Position numbers and translations under genes: made by a program. The notes below the pieces were generated by a model. It was not told the DNA's origin. It saw nothing but the letters and a program-made list of their open reading frames with translations, and searched no databases. From NCBI RefSeq assembly GCF_014649395.1, contig NZ_BMSY01000012.1, forward strand, positions 124,001 through 188,000: 64,000 nt of DNA, written 5' to 3'. Below are positions 1 to 8,102 of the stretch, piece by piece. Numbering within the stretch: the stretch's first letter is position 1; each line of letters begins with the position of its first letter. This DNA is from Streptomyces aureoverticillatus (GTDB lineage: Bacteria > Actinomycetota > Actinomycetes > Streptomycetales > Streptomycetaceae).

Positions 1-595
1 TCGAGCAGCAGGCCGGCGGCGGCCGCGGCGATGTCAGGGTCGCGGCCACCGGCGCCTTGCGGTCGGCGGTGACGGTACCGGTGAACACGCCGTGGTCGCG
101 GATCGACGCCGCCTGCCACAGCAGGTTGTCCATGAAGGTCGGGTTCGCGAGCGCCCGGTAGGCCACGCCCGTACCGGCGATGAGGTCGTCCATGGCCAGC
201 GACGCCGTCACATGTCCGGCGCGGTCGGCGACGGGAGTGCCGCGGCCGAGCGCCGAGACGCCGACGACGTGTCCGACGCCGTGGGCCGTGAACGCCTTCG
301 CGGCCGCGCGGGTGAACCCGCTGTACACGGCGTCCAGACTCGGCGGCGCCTGCTGGGCCGGCGGGACCAGCCAGAAGACGGCGTCCGCGCCGGCGAAGGC
401 GCGGTCGACGACCGCCGCGTCGCCGTGTGAGCCGGTGACTACGTCGACGCGGCCGCGGGCGCGGACGGTGTCGGGGAGCTTCGTGGGGTCGCGCACGACG
501 ACGCGCAGCTCTTCCCCGCGAGCGGGAGCCTCGTTGAGCAGGATGTCCAGGAGCCGGCCGCCGATCTGGCCGGTGGGTGCGGTAATGACGATCAT
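1..595 (-). CDS. NmrA-type NAD(P)-binding oxidoreductase, cut by window edge
   Basis: The gene reads leftward from ATG at 595 and runs off the window, so about 198 codons are visible. The N-terminus MIVITAPTGQIGGRLL is the dinucleotide-binding loop of the NmrA/atypical SDR family, and the segments GVSALGRG and RALANPTFMDNLL fit the same family. It probably binds NAD(P)H; the substrate is unknown. It is divergent from the LysR gene at 664, a common regulator-target arrangement. Near the edge the family motif RDIAAAA appears only in another frame: positions 30-43 read as if one base were missing. Whether this is a real mutation or a sequencing error cannot be decided here. Confidence 0.75.
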   Translation of the reverse strand, partial: MIVITAPTGQIGGRLLDILLNEAPARGEELRVVVRDPTKLPDTVRARGRVDVVTGSHGDAAVVDRAFAGADAVFWLVPPAQQAPPSLDAVYSGFTRAAAKAFTAHGVGHVVGVSALGRGTPVADRAGHVTASLAMDDLIAGTGVAYRALANPTFMDNLLWQAASIRDHGVFTGTVTADRKAPVAATLTSPRPPPACCS

Positions 596-629
596 GTCTC
601 GAGTCTCGGGGCCGTCCACTCGCACCGTC

Positions 630-657
630 CAATACCCTTCCCGGCGATTGATACCTT
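630..657 (+). promoter_or_regulatory. candidate LysR-type site and leaderless promoter
   Basis: The 68-bp divergent gap holds an inverted repeat CAAT-N13-ATTG (630-650). This resembles the T-N11-A style of LysR-family boxes. A -10-like TACCTT (652-657) ends six bases before the LysR ATG at 664, which suggests a leaderless transcript. No convincing -35 is seen. Functional role is inferred. Confidence 0.35.
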
Positions 658-663
658 GCGGGC

Positions 664-1473
664 ATGGATCTCGACCTCCGCAAGCTCCGCTACTTCGTCG
701 CGGTGGCCGAGCACCGGCACTTCGGGCGAGCGGCGGCACAGCTGTACATCGCGCAGCCGGTTCTCAGCCGTCAGATCAGGGCCTTCGAGCAGGAGTTGCA
801 GTGCGCTCTGCTCGTACGGACCACCCGCAGCGTGGAGTTGACCGCCGCCGGGAAGCAGCTCTACGAAGAGGCCCAGGGGATCCTCGCGGCGGTCACCGCG
901 GCGGTGCGACGCGTGCACGACGTCGAACGGAGCGTCCAACGGCTCGTGGTCGCCTTCTCCCCCGGGCTGCATGTGGCGGACGCGCTCCGGGCGTTCACCT
1001 CGCGCCATCCGGACGTCGAGACCGATGTCGTCCCGGCGCGCTGGTGGGAGCAGGACGCGCCGCTGCGGGACGGCCGGGCCCAAGTCGGTTACCTGCGGCG
1101 GCCGTTCGACGACTCGGGGTTGCACACCATCCCCATCGGCCGCGAGCCCCGGGTCGCCTGCATGCCCGCGGCACACCCGCTGGCATGCCGTCAGGAGCTC
1201 ATCTCCGCCGACCTCGACGGCGAGCGGACGCTCGACGCGCCGATACGCCGAACGTCGTCACTGGAGGAGAAGTTCGAGCTCATCGCCTCCGGACACGGCA
1301 TCGCGCTTGTCCCGCTGAGCGTCGCTCGGTCCTACCCCCGCCCCGACCTCGCCCTCCTCCCCGTCACGGACGCCCCGGACGTCGAGAGATGCCTGGCGGT
1401 CCTCGCGGACCGGCGGGAGAAGCTGCTGCGCGACTTCCTGGAGATCGCCACGACGAGGCTGCGGTCCGCCTGA
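664..1473 (+). CDS. LysR-family transcriptional regulator
   Basis: This 269-residue protein has the LysR winged helix-turn-helix at residues 1-60 (LRKLRYFVAVAEHRHFGRAA, then LSRQIRAFEQEL), followed by a periplasmic-binding-protein-like effector domain from about residue 90. It is slightly shorter than the usual 290-310 residues. It lies divergent from the NmrA-type gene at 595, the likeliest target, and probably represses itself as most LysR proteins do. The start at 664 gives the standard MDLDLRKLRYF N-terminus. There is no Shine-Dalgarno sequence, in keeping with a leaderless mRNA. The effector cannot be predicted. Confidence 0.9.
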   Translation: MDLDLRKLRYFVAVAEHRHFGRAAAQLYIAQPVLSRQIRAFEQELQCALLVRTTRSVELTAAGKQLYEEAQGILAAVTAAVRRVHDVERSVQRLVVAFSPGLHVADALRAFTSRHPDVETDVVPARWWEQDAPLRDGRAQVGYLRRPFDDSGLHTIPIGREPRVACMPAAHPLACRQELISADLDGERTLDAPIRRTSSLEEKFELIASGHGIALVPLSVARSYPRPDLALLPVTDAPDVERCLAVLADRREKLLRDFLEIATTRLRSA

Positions 1474-1533
1474 GCGACGCGCGTGCGCGGACACACGCAA
1501 GCGCCCCAGGCGTGCGTCACGAGGGCGCCGACC

Positions 1534-2193
1534 CTACGCGCGCGTCAGCTCGTCCCAGTGCACCGTCCGGTCGCACCACCGCTCGAGGAGCACCTTGTCG
1601 TGGCCCACCGCGAGGAGTCCGGCGCCGCTGTCCGCGCGGTAGTTCTCCACCGCGGTCACCAGTGCCGCCGTCGTCGACGCGTCCAGCATCGCCGTCATCT
1701 CGTCGCAGATCAGCCAGCGCGGGCGCAGGACCAGCGCGCGGGCCAGGCAGGCGCGCTGGAGCTGGCCGTCGCTGACCTCGTGCGGGCGGCGGCCGAGGAG
1801 GTCCTCGCCGAGGCCCACCGTGCGCGCCAACTCCCTTACGCGGTCGGTGACTTCGGCGGCCCGTCCGGTGGCCCGGAGTGGCTCGGCGATGAGCTGGGTG
1901 AGGGTGAGGCGCGGGTCGGCGGCCAGCCGGGGCTGCTGGAAGACGACGCCGAACGCGGTGCGCTGGGAGCGCGGCGCGCGGTGCCGCCACCCGTGCGCGG
2001 GCTCGCCGTCGATGACGACCTGGCCCCGGTCGGGCCGGTGCAGCAGCGCCGCGACGCGCGCGAGCGTCGACTTGCCGCAGCCGCTGGGGCCGAGCAGGCC
2101 GACGGACTCGCCCGGCGCGACCGTCAGGTTCACGTCGCGGACGACGGGGGCGCGGCGGTCGTATCCGGCGGTCAGGGAACGCAGTTCAAGCAC
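1534..2193 (-). CDS. peptide/nickel ABC transporter ATPase (DppF-type)
   Basis: This 219-residue nucleotide-binding subunit is the last gene of a five-gene importer. Walker A is GPSGCGKST (about residues 35-43), the Q-loop FQQ lies near 90, Walker B is LICDEMT and the H-loop is VGHD. The signature motif is VSDGQ instead of LSGGQ, a noticeable departure. The protein lacks the C-terminal oligopeptide domain usually found in DppF/OppF, so it is short for the family. Its GTG start overlaps the stop of the previous gene by eight bases, implying translational coupling. The substrate could be peptides, nickel or another small solute; nothing in the ATPase decides it. Confidence 0.88.
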   Translation of the reverse strand: MLELRSLTAGYDRRAPVVRDVNLTVAPGESVGLLGPSGCGKSTLARVAALLHRPDRGQVVIDGEPAHGWRHRAPRSQRTAFGVVFQQPRLAADPRLTLTQLIAEPLRATGRAAEVTDRVRELARTVGLGEDLLGRRPHEVSDGQLQRACLARALVLRPRWLICDEMTAMLDASTTAALVTAVENYRADSGAGLLAVGHDKVLLERWCDRTVHWDELTRA

Positions 2194-3295
2194 GGGGTGC
2201 CTCCAGGGCGGGGGCGACCGGGTGGTGGCAGGCGGCCCCGGACAGCGGCAGCGCGGGCACGGAGCGGCACGCCTCGTCGGCCCGCTCGCAGCGCGCGGCG
2301 AACGCGCACCCCTCGGGCAGCGCGGACAGCTCGGGCGGCATGCCGGGGATGGGGGTGAACTCCCTTTCCGGCAGGGCGTTCAGCAGCCCGCGCGCGTAGG
2401 GGTGGCGGGGCCCCGGCTCGCCGAAGAAGTCGGCTGCGTCGGCGATCTCGACGATGCGGCTCGCGTACATCACGGCGACGCGGTCGGCGATGCGCTCGGC
2501 CGCCGCCAGGTCGTGGGTGATCATCAGGAGCGCGCGGTCGTCCCCGACGTGCCGCCGCAGTTCGTCGACGGTGCGGTCGACGAGCTCGCGGTCGAGGCCG
2601 GTGGTGGGCTCGTCCGCGAGCAGCAGCGGGGCGTCGCCGATGAGCGCGAGCGCGGTGGCGGCACGCTGGGCAAGTCCGCCGGACAGCTCGTGCGGGTAGC
2701 GGTCGAGGTGCCCGAGCGGGAACGCGGCCCGCTCGGCTGCGGCCTCGCCCGCCTTCCGCAGCTCCGGCCTGCGCACGCCCGTCAACTCCCGCAGGGTCTC
2801 CTCCAGTTGGGAGCGCACGGTGCGTACGGGTGTCAGATGCGCGGCAGGACTCTGCGGTACGAGGCCGACGCGCCGTCCGCGCACGGTGCGCGCGAGCGTG
2901 CGCTCGTCGGCGGTGAGCAGGTCGGTGCCGTCCGCGAGGAACGCGGACCCGGCGGTCTCCGCGTTCTCGGGCAGCAGACCGAGCAGCGCGGAGGCGAGCA
3001 CGGACTTGCCGCACCCGCTCTCGCCGACGAGCGCGAGGCACTCGCCCGCGGCCAGCTCGAAGCGGGCATCGGTGACGGCGGCCACGTGGGCGCCGCCACG
3101 CATACGGAAGCGGACGGAGAGGCCGCGCACGGAGAGCACGGGCACGGCGTCCGGGGCGGCCCCGCCTGCGGCCGCCGCCGCGTCGGACGCGGCCTCGACT
3201 CCGGCCGCGGCTTCGGACGCCGACGGATCGGTCACGGCGTCAGCCTCGGTGGACGGCCCGGTCACGGCGTCGGTCCCGGTGGACGGCCCAGTCAC
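2186..3295 (-). CDS. peptide/nickel ABC transporter ATPase (DppD-type)
   Basis: The ATPase domain begins near residue 48 (VLSVRGLSVRF) with Walker A GESGCGKS, signature LSGGLAQR and Walker B LLLADEPT. It ends with the oligopeptide/dipeptide C-terminal domain containing PIPGMPPEL and GCAFAARC. I chose GTG at 3295 because it overlaps the stop of the upstream permease (GTGA), giving 369 residues. A longer leftward frame upstream is antisense-like low-complexity sequence inside the permease gene. The first 45 residues are an unusual Ala/Thr/Ser linker with repeats of (T)DAVTGPST, encoded by a 30-bp tandem repeat. It should pair with the DppF-type subunit to energise the importer. Confidence 0.88.
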   Translation of the reverse strand: MTGPSTGTDAVTGPSTEADAVTDPSASEAAAGVEAASDAAAAAGGAAPDAVPVLSVRGLSVRFRMRGGAHVAAVTDARFELAAGECLALVGESGCGKSVLASALLGLLPENAETAGSAFLADGTDLLTADERTLARTVRGRRVGLVPQSPAAHLTPVRTVRSQLEETLRELTGVRRPELRKAGEAAAERAAFPLGHLDRYPHELSGGLAQRAATALALIGDAPLLLADEPTTGLDRELVDRTVDELRRHVGDDRALLMITHDLAAAERIADRVAVMYASRIVEIADAADFFGEPGPRHPYARGLLNALPEREFTPIPGMPPELSALPEGCAFAARCERADEACRSVPALPLSGAACHHPVAPALEAPRA

Positions 3296-3320
3296 AGCAT
3301 CAGCTCCGATCGGCGGCGCG
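3231..3320. repeat. 30-bp tandem repeat across permease stop and ATPase start
   Basis: Two near-identical 30-bp units (3231-3260, 3261-3290) and a diverged third (3291-3320) share a core beginning GTCACGGCGTC. The units encode the repetitive N-terminus of the DppD-type ATPase. The third unit contains the GTGA overlap between the permease stop and the ATPase start. Confidence 0.8.
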
Positions 3321-4221
3321 GGTTGATCCGGTCGCGCCAGGCGCCCGCGAGGCCCGCGATGGCCAGCGTCGGCACGATGATGAACAGGCCGGGGAACAGC
3401 GTCGGCCACCAGTCGCCGGCGAGCAGCGAGCTGCGGGCGCCCTGCACCAGCGTGCCGAGGCTCGCCTGGTGCGTGGGCAGGCCGAGGCCGAGGAAGGACA
3501 GCGCGGACTCGTGCCAGATGGCGTGCGGGACCATCAGGACGGCGGCGAGCCCGGCCTGCGGCAGGACGCCCGGCAGCAGGTGCCGCACGGTCACCCGCCA
3601 GCGGGACGCGCCCCCGGAGATGGCGGCGTCCACGTACGGACGCGAGCGCAGCGACAGGACCTCGGCGCGCACGATGCGGGCCGTCGACAGCCAGTGCGTC
3701 AGCGCCACGGAGATCACCACCGGCCACACGCCCGGCCGGAACATGGCCACGATGAAGATGCCGAGCAGCAGGTGCGGCACGGACGAGAAGACGTCCACGA
3801 GCCGCATGACGAGGCGGTCCACCCAGCCGCCGGACGCGGCGGCGAGGGCGCCCACGGCGGTGCCGATGACGGTGGCCACGACGGCGGCGACCACGCCCAC
3901 GAGCAGCGACACCCGCAGCCCGTACACGCACCGCAGCAGTAGGTCACGGCCCACGTCGTCGGTGCCGAACGGGTGCTCCAGGGACGGCGGCAGGAGCTTG
4001 TCCGCGAGGTGCACGGCCTGTTCGTCGAGGTCGGCGAGCGGCGGCACGATCAGCACGGCGAGCACGACGGCCGTGACGATCGCGGCGGAGCTCCACACCC
4101 GCCAGGCGCGGGTGGAACGGGACGGCTTGCGGGCGCCGACGACGGCCCGGCCGGACCGGCTCGCGGCGGACCGCCAGCTCACGTCGGCCTCGGCCGCGGA
4201 AGCGGTAGGTGCGTCAGCCAT
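3292..4221 (-). CDS. peptide/nickel ABC transporter permease (DppC-type)
   Basis: This 309-residue membrane protein has an N-terminal transmembrane helix (SAAIVTAVVLAVLIVPPL), the OppC-type segment HPFGTDDVGRDLL, and about five further helices. The cytoplasmic coupling loop is seen in RPYVDAAISGGASRWRVTVRHLLPG. It forms a heterodimeric channel with the DppB-type permease upstream. The ATG at 4221 overlaps the upstream stop by eight bases (ATGGCTGA) and its own stop overlaps the DppD-type start, so the operon is tightly coupled. Confidence 0.92.
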   Translation of the reverse strand: MADAPTASAAEADVSWRSAASRSGRAVVGARKPSRSTRAWRVWSSAAIVTAVVLAVLIVPPLADLDEQAVHLADKLLPPSLEHPFGTDDVGRDLLLRCVYGLRVSLLVGVVAAVVATVIGTAVGALAAASGGWVDRLVMRLVDVFSSVPHLLLGIFIVAMFRPGVWPVVISVALTHWLSTARIVRAEVLSLRSRPYVDAAISGGASRWRVTVRHLLPGVLPQAGLAAVLMVPHAIWHESALSFLGLGLPTHQASLGTLVQGARSSLLAGDWWPTLFPGLFIIVPTLAIAGLAGAWRDRINPRRRSELML

Positions 4222-5293
4222 CGAATCCCACCCTCGGGTCGGCGAGCCCGTACAGCAGGTCCGCGAGGAGATTGCCGAGCAGCACCGCGACCGTGGCGAG
4301 CGCGGTGAGCGCGGCGAGCAGCGGGAAGTCCACGGACGTCGCGGCCTGCACGGTCGCGGCGGCGATGCCGGGCCAGGAGAAGACGGTCTCCACGAGCAGC
4401 GCGCCGGTGATCAGTTCGGGCACGCGGGAGCCGACGAGCGTGAGCACCGGCAGCATGCCGGAGCGGAAGGCGTGCTTGAGGAGCACGGTCCGCTCGGCGA
4501 GGCCCCGCGCGCGGGCACCCCGGACGGGATCGTCACCGAGCGCGTCGCCGACGCCCTGGCGTACGTAGAGGACGAACCAGGGCAGCTGCGAGACGGCGAG
4601 CACGGCGGCGGGCAGCACGAGGTGGTTGGTCACCTGCCCGGCGGTGACCGCCGTGCTGGAGGTGTCGGTGAGCCCGCCCGCGGGCAGCACGCCCAGCTTG
4701 AGGGCGAACAGCCACACGGCGAGCAGGCCGAGCCAGAACGGCGGCGCGGCCTCCAGGGTGTAGGCGAGCGAGGTCACGCCCCGGTCGAGCCAGCCGCCGG
4801 GTCGGCGCGCGGCGAGCACGCCGAGCGCCGAGCCGACGAGGATGGCGAGGACGAACGCGGTCGCGGCGAGCAGCACCGACCAGCCGATGCGCTCGCCGAT
4901 GGCGTCCGCGACGGGCTGGCGCAGCGTGCTGGAGTCGCCGAGGTCGCCGTGGAGCGCGGAGGTCAGCCAGTCCCACCAGCGGGAGACCAGCGGCTTGTCG
5001 ACGCCGAGGTTGGCGCGCAGCTGGTCGAGGTTCTCCTGCGAGGCGGTGAGCCCGGCCGTGCCCGCGTACGCCTTGACGGGGTCGAAGGGCGAGGCCGCGG
5101 CGACGGCGAAGACGCCGAAGGTGACGGTGAGCAGGACGGGGACGGCGAACACCGCACGCCGACCCACGAGCCGGGCCATCGGGCCCCAGGGCAGCCGCCG
5201 CCTCCCCGATCCGGCCGTCTCGACGACCCCAGACACGTCAGACACCTCAGCCGTCTCAGCCGCCTCGGCGGCCTTCTCGGGCGCGGACGTCAC
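4214..5293 (-). CDS. peptide/nickel ABC transporter permease (DppB-type)
   Basis: The protein has an N-terminal helix (AVFAVPVLLTVTFGVFAVA), the long periplasmic segment typical of DppB/OppB proteins, and the coupling loop VRGARARGLAERTVLLKHAFR. The start is GTG at 5293, which overlaps the binding-protein stop in GTGA and yields 359 residues. An in-frame ATG 30 bases further upstream would add ten residues overlapping the binding-protein gene and is less likely. It partners the DppC-type permease. All five genes of the system share one strand and overlap. Confidence 0.9.
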   Translation of the reverse strand: MTSAPEKAAEAAETAEVSDVSGVVETAGSGRRRLPWGPMARLVGRRAVFAVPVLLTVTFGVFAVAAASPFDPVKAYAGTAGLTASQENLDQLRANLGVDKPLVSRWWDWLTSALHGDLGDSSTLRQPVADAIGERIGWSVLLAATAFVLAILVGSALGVLAARRPGGWLDRGVTSLAYTLEAAPPFWLGLLAVWLFALKLGVLPAGGLTDTSSTAVTAGQVTNHLVLPAAVLAVSQLPWFVLYVRQGVGDALGDDPVRGARARGLAERTVLLKHAFRSGMLPVLTLVGSRVPELITGALLVETVFSWPGIAAATVQAATSVDFPLLAALTALATVAVLLGNLLADLLYGLADPRVGFDG

Positions 5294-6885
5294 TTGTTCG
5301 GCTGCCAGTCCTCGACGTTCCACCAGGGGCCGGAGGCCAGGCCGTGGTCGTGCGGCTCGACCTGGGTGGAGAGGTCGCCGAAGGACTTGTTCACGACGTA
5401 CAGGTGGTCGATGTGCGTGAGGAAGGTGTAGCCCGGGTTCTTCACCAGCTCGCGCTGGATGGTGTCGTACGCCGCCTGGCGCTTGGCGTGGTCGCCGCTC
5501 TTGCGGGCCTCCTCCAGGGCCTTGTCGACCTTGGGATTGTCGTAGTGCGCCATGTTGTTGAAGCCGTCACCGGCGAGGGTGGACTTCAGGAGGGTGTACT
5601 GGTCGAAGTCGGGGTCGGCCGGGGAGCCGCCGCCCGCGAGGACCGCGTCCTTGGGCATGCGCGGCTCGATGACCTCCCACGTGCCGGACTGCACCTCGAC
5701 CTTGATGCCGAGCTTCTTGGCGTCGGATGCGTAGGCGAGCGCGTGGTCCTGGCGGAGCTTGTCGCCGGTCAGGTACCACAGCGGGAACTTCGCCTGGACG
5801 CCGTCCTTCTCGCGGATGCCGCCCTTGCCGGGCTTCCAGCCGGCCTTGTCGAGGATCTTCTTGGCCGCCTCGACGTCCTGCTTGCGCTCGGTGCCCTTGG
5901 TGAACCAGGGGCTGTCGGTCGGGACCGGGCCGTAGGCCTCCTTGCCCGCGCCCTCCAGGATGGAGTCGACCATGGCCTTGCGGTCCACGCCGATGTCGAG
6001 CGCGCGCCGCACGTCGGTGTCGCCCGCGACCTTGTTGCCGGTCGGCAGGGTCACGACGCGGTAGTCGAAGGTCTTGGCTGCGTACGTCTTCTTGTCGCCG
6101 TCGGACTCGAAGGTCTTGGCGAGGTTGGGCGGCAGGATGGCGCCGTCGAGGTCGCCGGTGCGCAGCCGCGTGGCGCGGATGTCGTCGTCCTTGATGATCG
6201 CCATCGTGAAGTTCTTGATCTTCGGCGCGCCGCCCCAGTAGTCCGGGTTGGCCTTGAAGACGAGCTTCTCGCCCTTGGACCACTTCTCGAGCTTGTAGGG
6301 CCCGGTGCCGATCGGCTTGGTGGTGAAGGCGCCGGTGTTCACGTCCTGCTTGCCCGCGACGTGCTCGGGCGCGATGGGCAGGACGGTGCGCTCGGCGAAC
6401 GGCGCGTAGGGGTACTTGAGGTGGAAGACGACCGTGTCGTCACCCTTGGCCTCGACGCTCTTGAGGGCGTCCAGCTCGGTCTTGGAGGCGTTGTTCGTCT
6501 TCTTGTCGAGGATGGTCTCGTACGTGAAGACGACGTCCTTGGCCGTGAAGGGCTTGCCGTCGCTGAACTTGACGCCCTTGCGCAGTTCGTACGTGTACGT
6601 CTTGCCGTCGTCGGCGACCTTCGGCAGCTTCGCCGCGAGCGCGGGCTTCAGCTTCATGTCCGCGTCGTGCGTGAGCAGCCCGTCGAAGATCTTGGAGTTG
6701 CCGTCCTTGCCGTAGCCGAGGAGCGGGCTGAGGGTCTCCGGTTCGTACGCGATGCCGACGACCGCCGAGTCCTTGGCGCCGTCGCTGCCCTTGCCGTCGT
6801 CCGGCGCCGAGCAGGCCGTGGCGGCGACCGCCAGTGCGGCGGCCGCCGCGACGGCACCGGTGCCACGTATCGATCCGGCCCTCAT
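5290..6885 (-). CDS. peptide/nickel-type ABC substrate-binding lipoprotein
   Basis: This 531-residue family 5 extracellular solute-binding protein (DppA/OppA/NikA superfamily) is the first gene of the importer operon. It starts with a lipoprotein signal peptide ending ALAVAATAC, so the mature protein should be lipidated on Cys near residue 25. Family motifs include YEPETLSPLLG, FDGLLTHDADM and the segment LRKGVKFSDGKPFTAKDVVF. The ATG at 6885 follows a GGGGTGGAG ribosome-binding site; an upstream in-frame codon at 6909 would put extra residues before the signal peptide. The ligand cannot be read from sequence. Confidence 0.9.
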   Translation of the reverse strand: MRAGSIRGTGAVAAAAALAVAATACSAPDDGKGSDGAKDSAVVGIAYEPETLSPLLGYGKDGNSKIFDGLLTHDADMKLKPALAAKLPKVADDGKTYTYELRKGVKFSDGKPFTAKDVVFTYETILDKKTNNASKTELDALKSVEAKGDDTVVFHLKYPYAPFAERTVLPIAPEHVAGKQDVNTGAFTTKPIGTGPYKLEKWSKGEKLVFKANPDYWGGAPKIKNFTMAIIKDDDIRATRLRTGDLDGAILPPNLAKTFESDGDKKTYAAKTFDYRVVTLPTGNKVAGDTDVRRALDIGVDRKAMVDSILEGAGKEAYGPVPTDSPWFTKGTERKQDVEAAKKILDKAGWKPGKGGIREKDGVQAKFPLWYLTGDKLRQDHALAYASDAKKLGIKVEVQSGTWEVIEPRMPKDAVLAGGGSPADPDFDQYTLLKSTLAGDGFNNMAHYDNPKVDKALEEARKSGDHAKRQAAYDTIQRELVKNPGYTFLTHIDHLYVVNKSFGDLSTQVEPHDHGLASGPWWNVEDWQPNK

Positions 6886-6995
6886 TGCTCCACCCCTACA
6901 CAAGATCAAGAGTAATTGCGAACAGCTCGCAATTATGCCTCATGTAATGGGTGGCTAAGGGCGGGGTCCCATACGTCTCCGGGTCCCCGCCCAGG

Positions 6996-8102
6996 TCAGG
7001 GAGTTACGGGTGCGGGCAGGCCGACCAGCTCGGCCAGTTTCTCCCGGTGCCGGCCCGCCGTGCCGAGGGCGATCGAGTCGGCCTTGGCCCGCTTCAGGTA
7101 CAGATGGACGGGATGCTCCCAGGTCATGCCGATGCCGCCGTGCAGCTGGACCGCCTCCTCGGCGGCGCGCACCGCCACCGGGGCCGCGTAGGCCTGGGCG
7201 AGCGCCGTCGCGAGGTTCGGCTCGTCGCTGCCGGTGGCGAGGGCGTCGGCGGCGTGCCGGGCGGCGGCGCGGGTGTTCACCACGTCGAGCCAGAGCCGGG
7301 CGAGACGGTGCTTGAGCGCCTGGAAGGAGCCGACGGGCCGGTTGAACTGGTGGCGCTCCTTCGTGTACCGGACGGTCTCCGTCAAGCACCATTCGGCGAG
7401 GCCGAGTTGCTCCGAGGCGAGCAGTCCGGCGCCGGAGCGCAGCCCGAGCCATACCGCCGCTTCCGCTTCGGCGCCCTCGGCGAGCAGGCGCGCGGGGGCC
7501 GCGTCGAGGGTGACCGCGGCGAGCGGGCGGGTGCGGTCGAGGGAGGTCTGCGGGGTGACGGTGACGCCGTTGCGGCCGGTGTCGACGGCGAACAGGCCGC
7601 TGTCGGTCGGTACGAGCAGGATGTCGGCGGCGGCCGCGTCCGCGACGCCGGTCACCTCGCCGTGCAGGGCCCCGTCCTCGTACCGCACCCGTGGGTGGGC
7701 GGCCTCCGGGGCGGTGGCGAACGGCACGGCGAGCGCGCCGACGGTGCGGCCCGACGCCAGTGCGGCGAGCAGTTCCGCCGCCGCGTCGCCCGCGCAGGCG
7801 AGCAGGGTCTCGGTGGCGATGACGGCGCTCGTGAGGTACGGCACCGGCGCCACCGCGCGGCCCAACTCCTCCAGGACCACGGCGGCTTCGCGGTGCGAGG
7901 CGCCCTGCCCGCCGCGGTTCTCGGGCACCAGGAGCCCGGCGAGGCCCATGCCGTCGGCGAGGGCCTTCCACAGCTCGCGGTCGTGCGGCTGCTCCGACTC
8001 GGTGCGGGCGAGGACGGCGGCCGGGTCGCAGTGGTCGGCGAGGAGGGAGCGCACGGCGGAGCGGACCGCCTCCTCTTCCTCCGTGTAGAGCAGATCGGTC
8101 AT
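6996..8102 (-). CDS. acyl-CoA dehydrogenase subunit lacking the usual catalytic Glu motif
   Basis: This 368-residue flavoprotein-family member begins MTDLLYTEEEEAVRSAV. It carries the acyl-CoA dehydrogenase segments WLGLRSGAGLLASEQLGLAEW, YTKERHQFNRPVGSFQALKH and QLHGGIGMTWEHPVHLYLKRA. Where active enzymes have the YEGT/EGGT motif with the catalytic Glu, this protein has ADSIALGTAG. Its ATG overlaps the stop of the preceding acyl-CoA dehydrogenase (ATGA), so the two are translated together. Adjacent actinobacterial pairs in which only one partner carries the Glu are known to form heterotetramers; I infer the same here. The substrate acyl-CoA is unknown. Confidence 0.88.
   Translation of the reverse strand: MTDLLYTEEEEAVRSAVRSLLADHCDPAAVLARTESEQPHDRELWKALADGMGLAGLLVPENRGGQGASHREAAVVLEELGRAVAPVPYLTSAVIATETLLACAGDAAAELLAALASGRTVGALAVPFATAPEAAHPRVRYEDGALHGEVTGVADAAAADILLVPTDSGLFAVDTGRNGVTVTPQTSLDRTRPLAAVTLDAAPARLLAEGAEAEAAVWLGLRSGAGLLASEQLGLAEWCLTETVRYTKERHQFNRPVGSFQALKHRLARLWLDVVNTRAAARHAADALATGSDEPNLATALAQAYAAPVAVRAAEEAVQLHGGIGMTWEHPVHLYLKRAKADSIALGTAGRHREKLAELVGLPAPVTP

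Noticed and set aside
2186..3931. A 581-residue version of the DppD-type ATPase
   Set aside because: The first 210 residues are an out-of-frame reading of the permease gene; the GTGA overlap at 3295 gives a sensible start.
1820..5431. A 1203-codon open frame on the + strand
   Set aside because: It lies antisense to the five-gene importer, is dominated by low-complexity Arg/Gly/Pro/His and has no recognisable domain; it is a GC-bias artefact.
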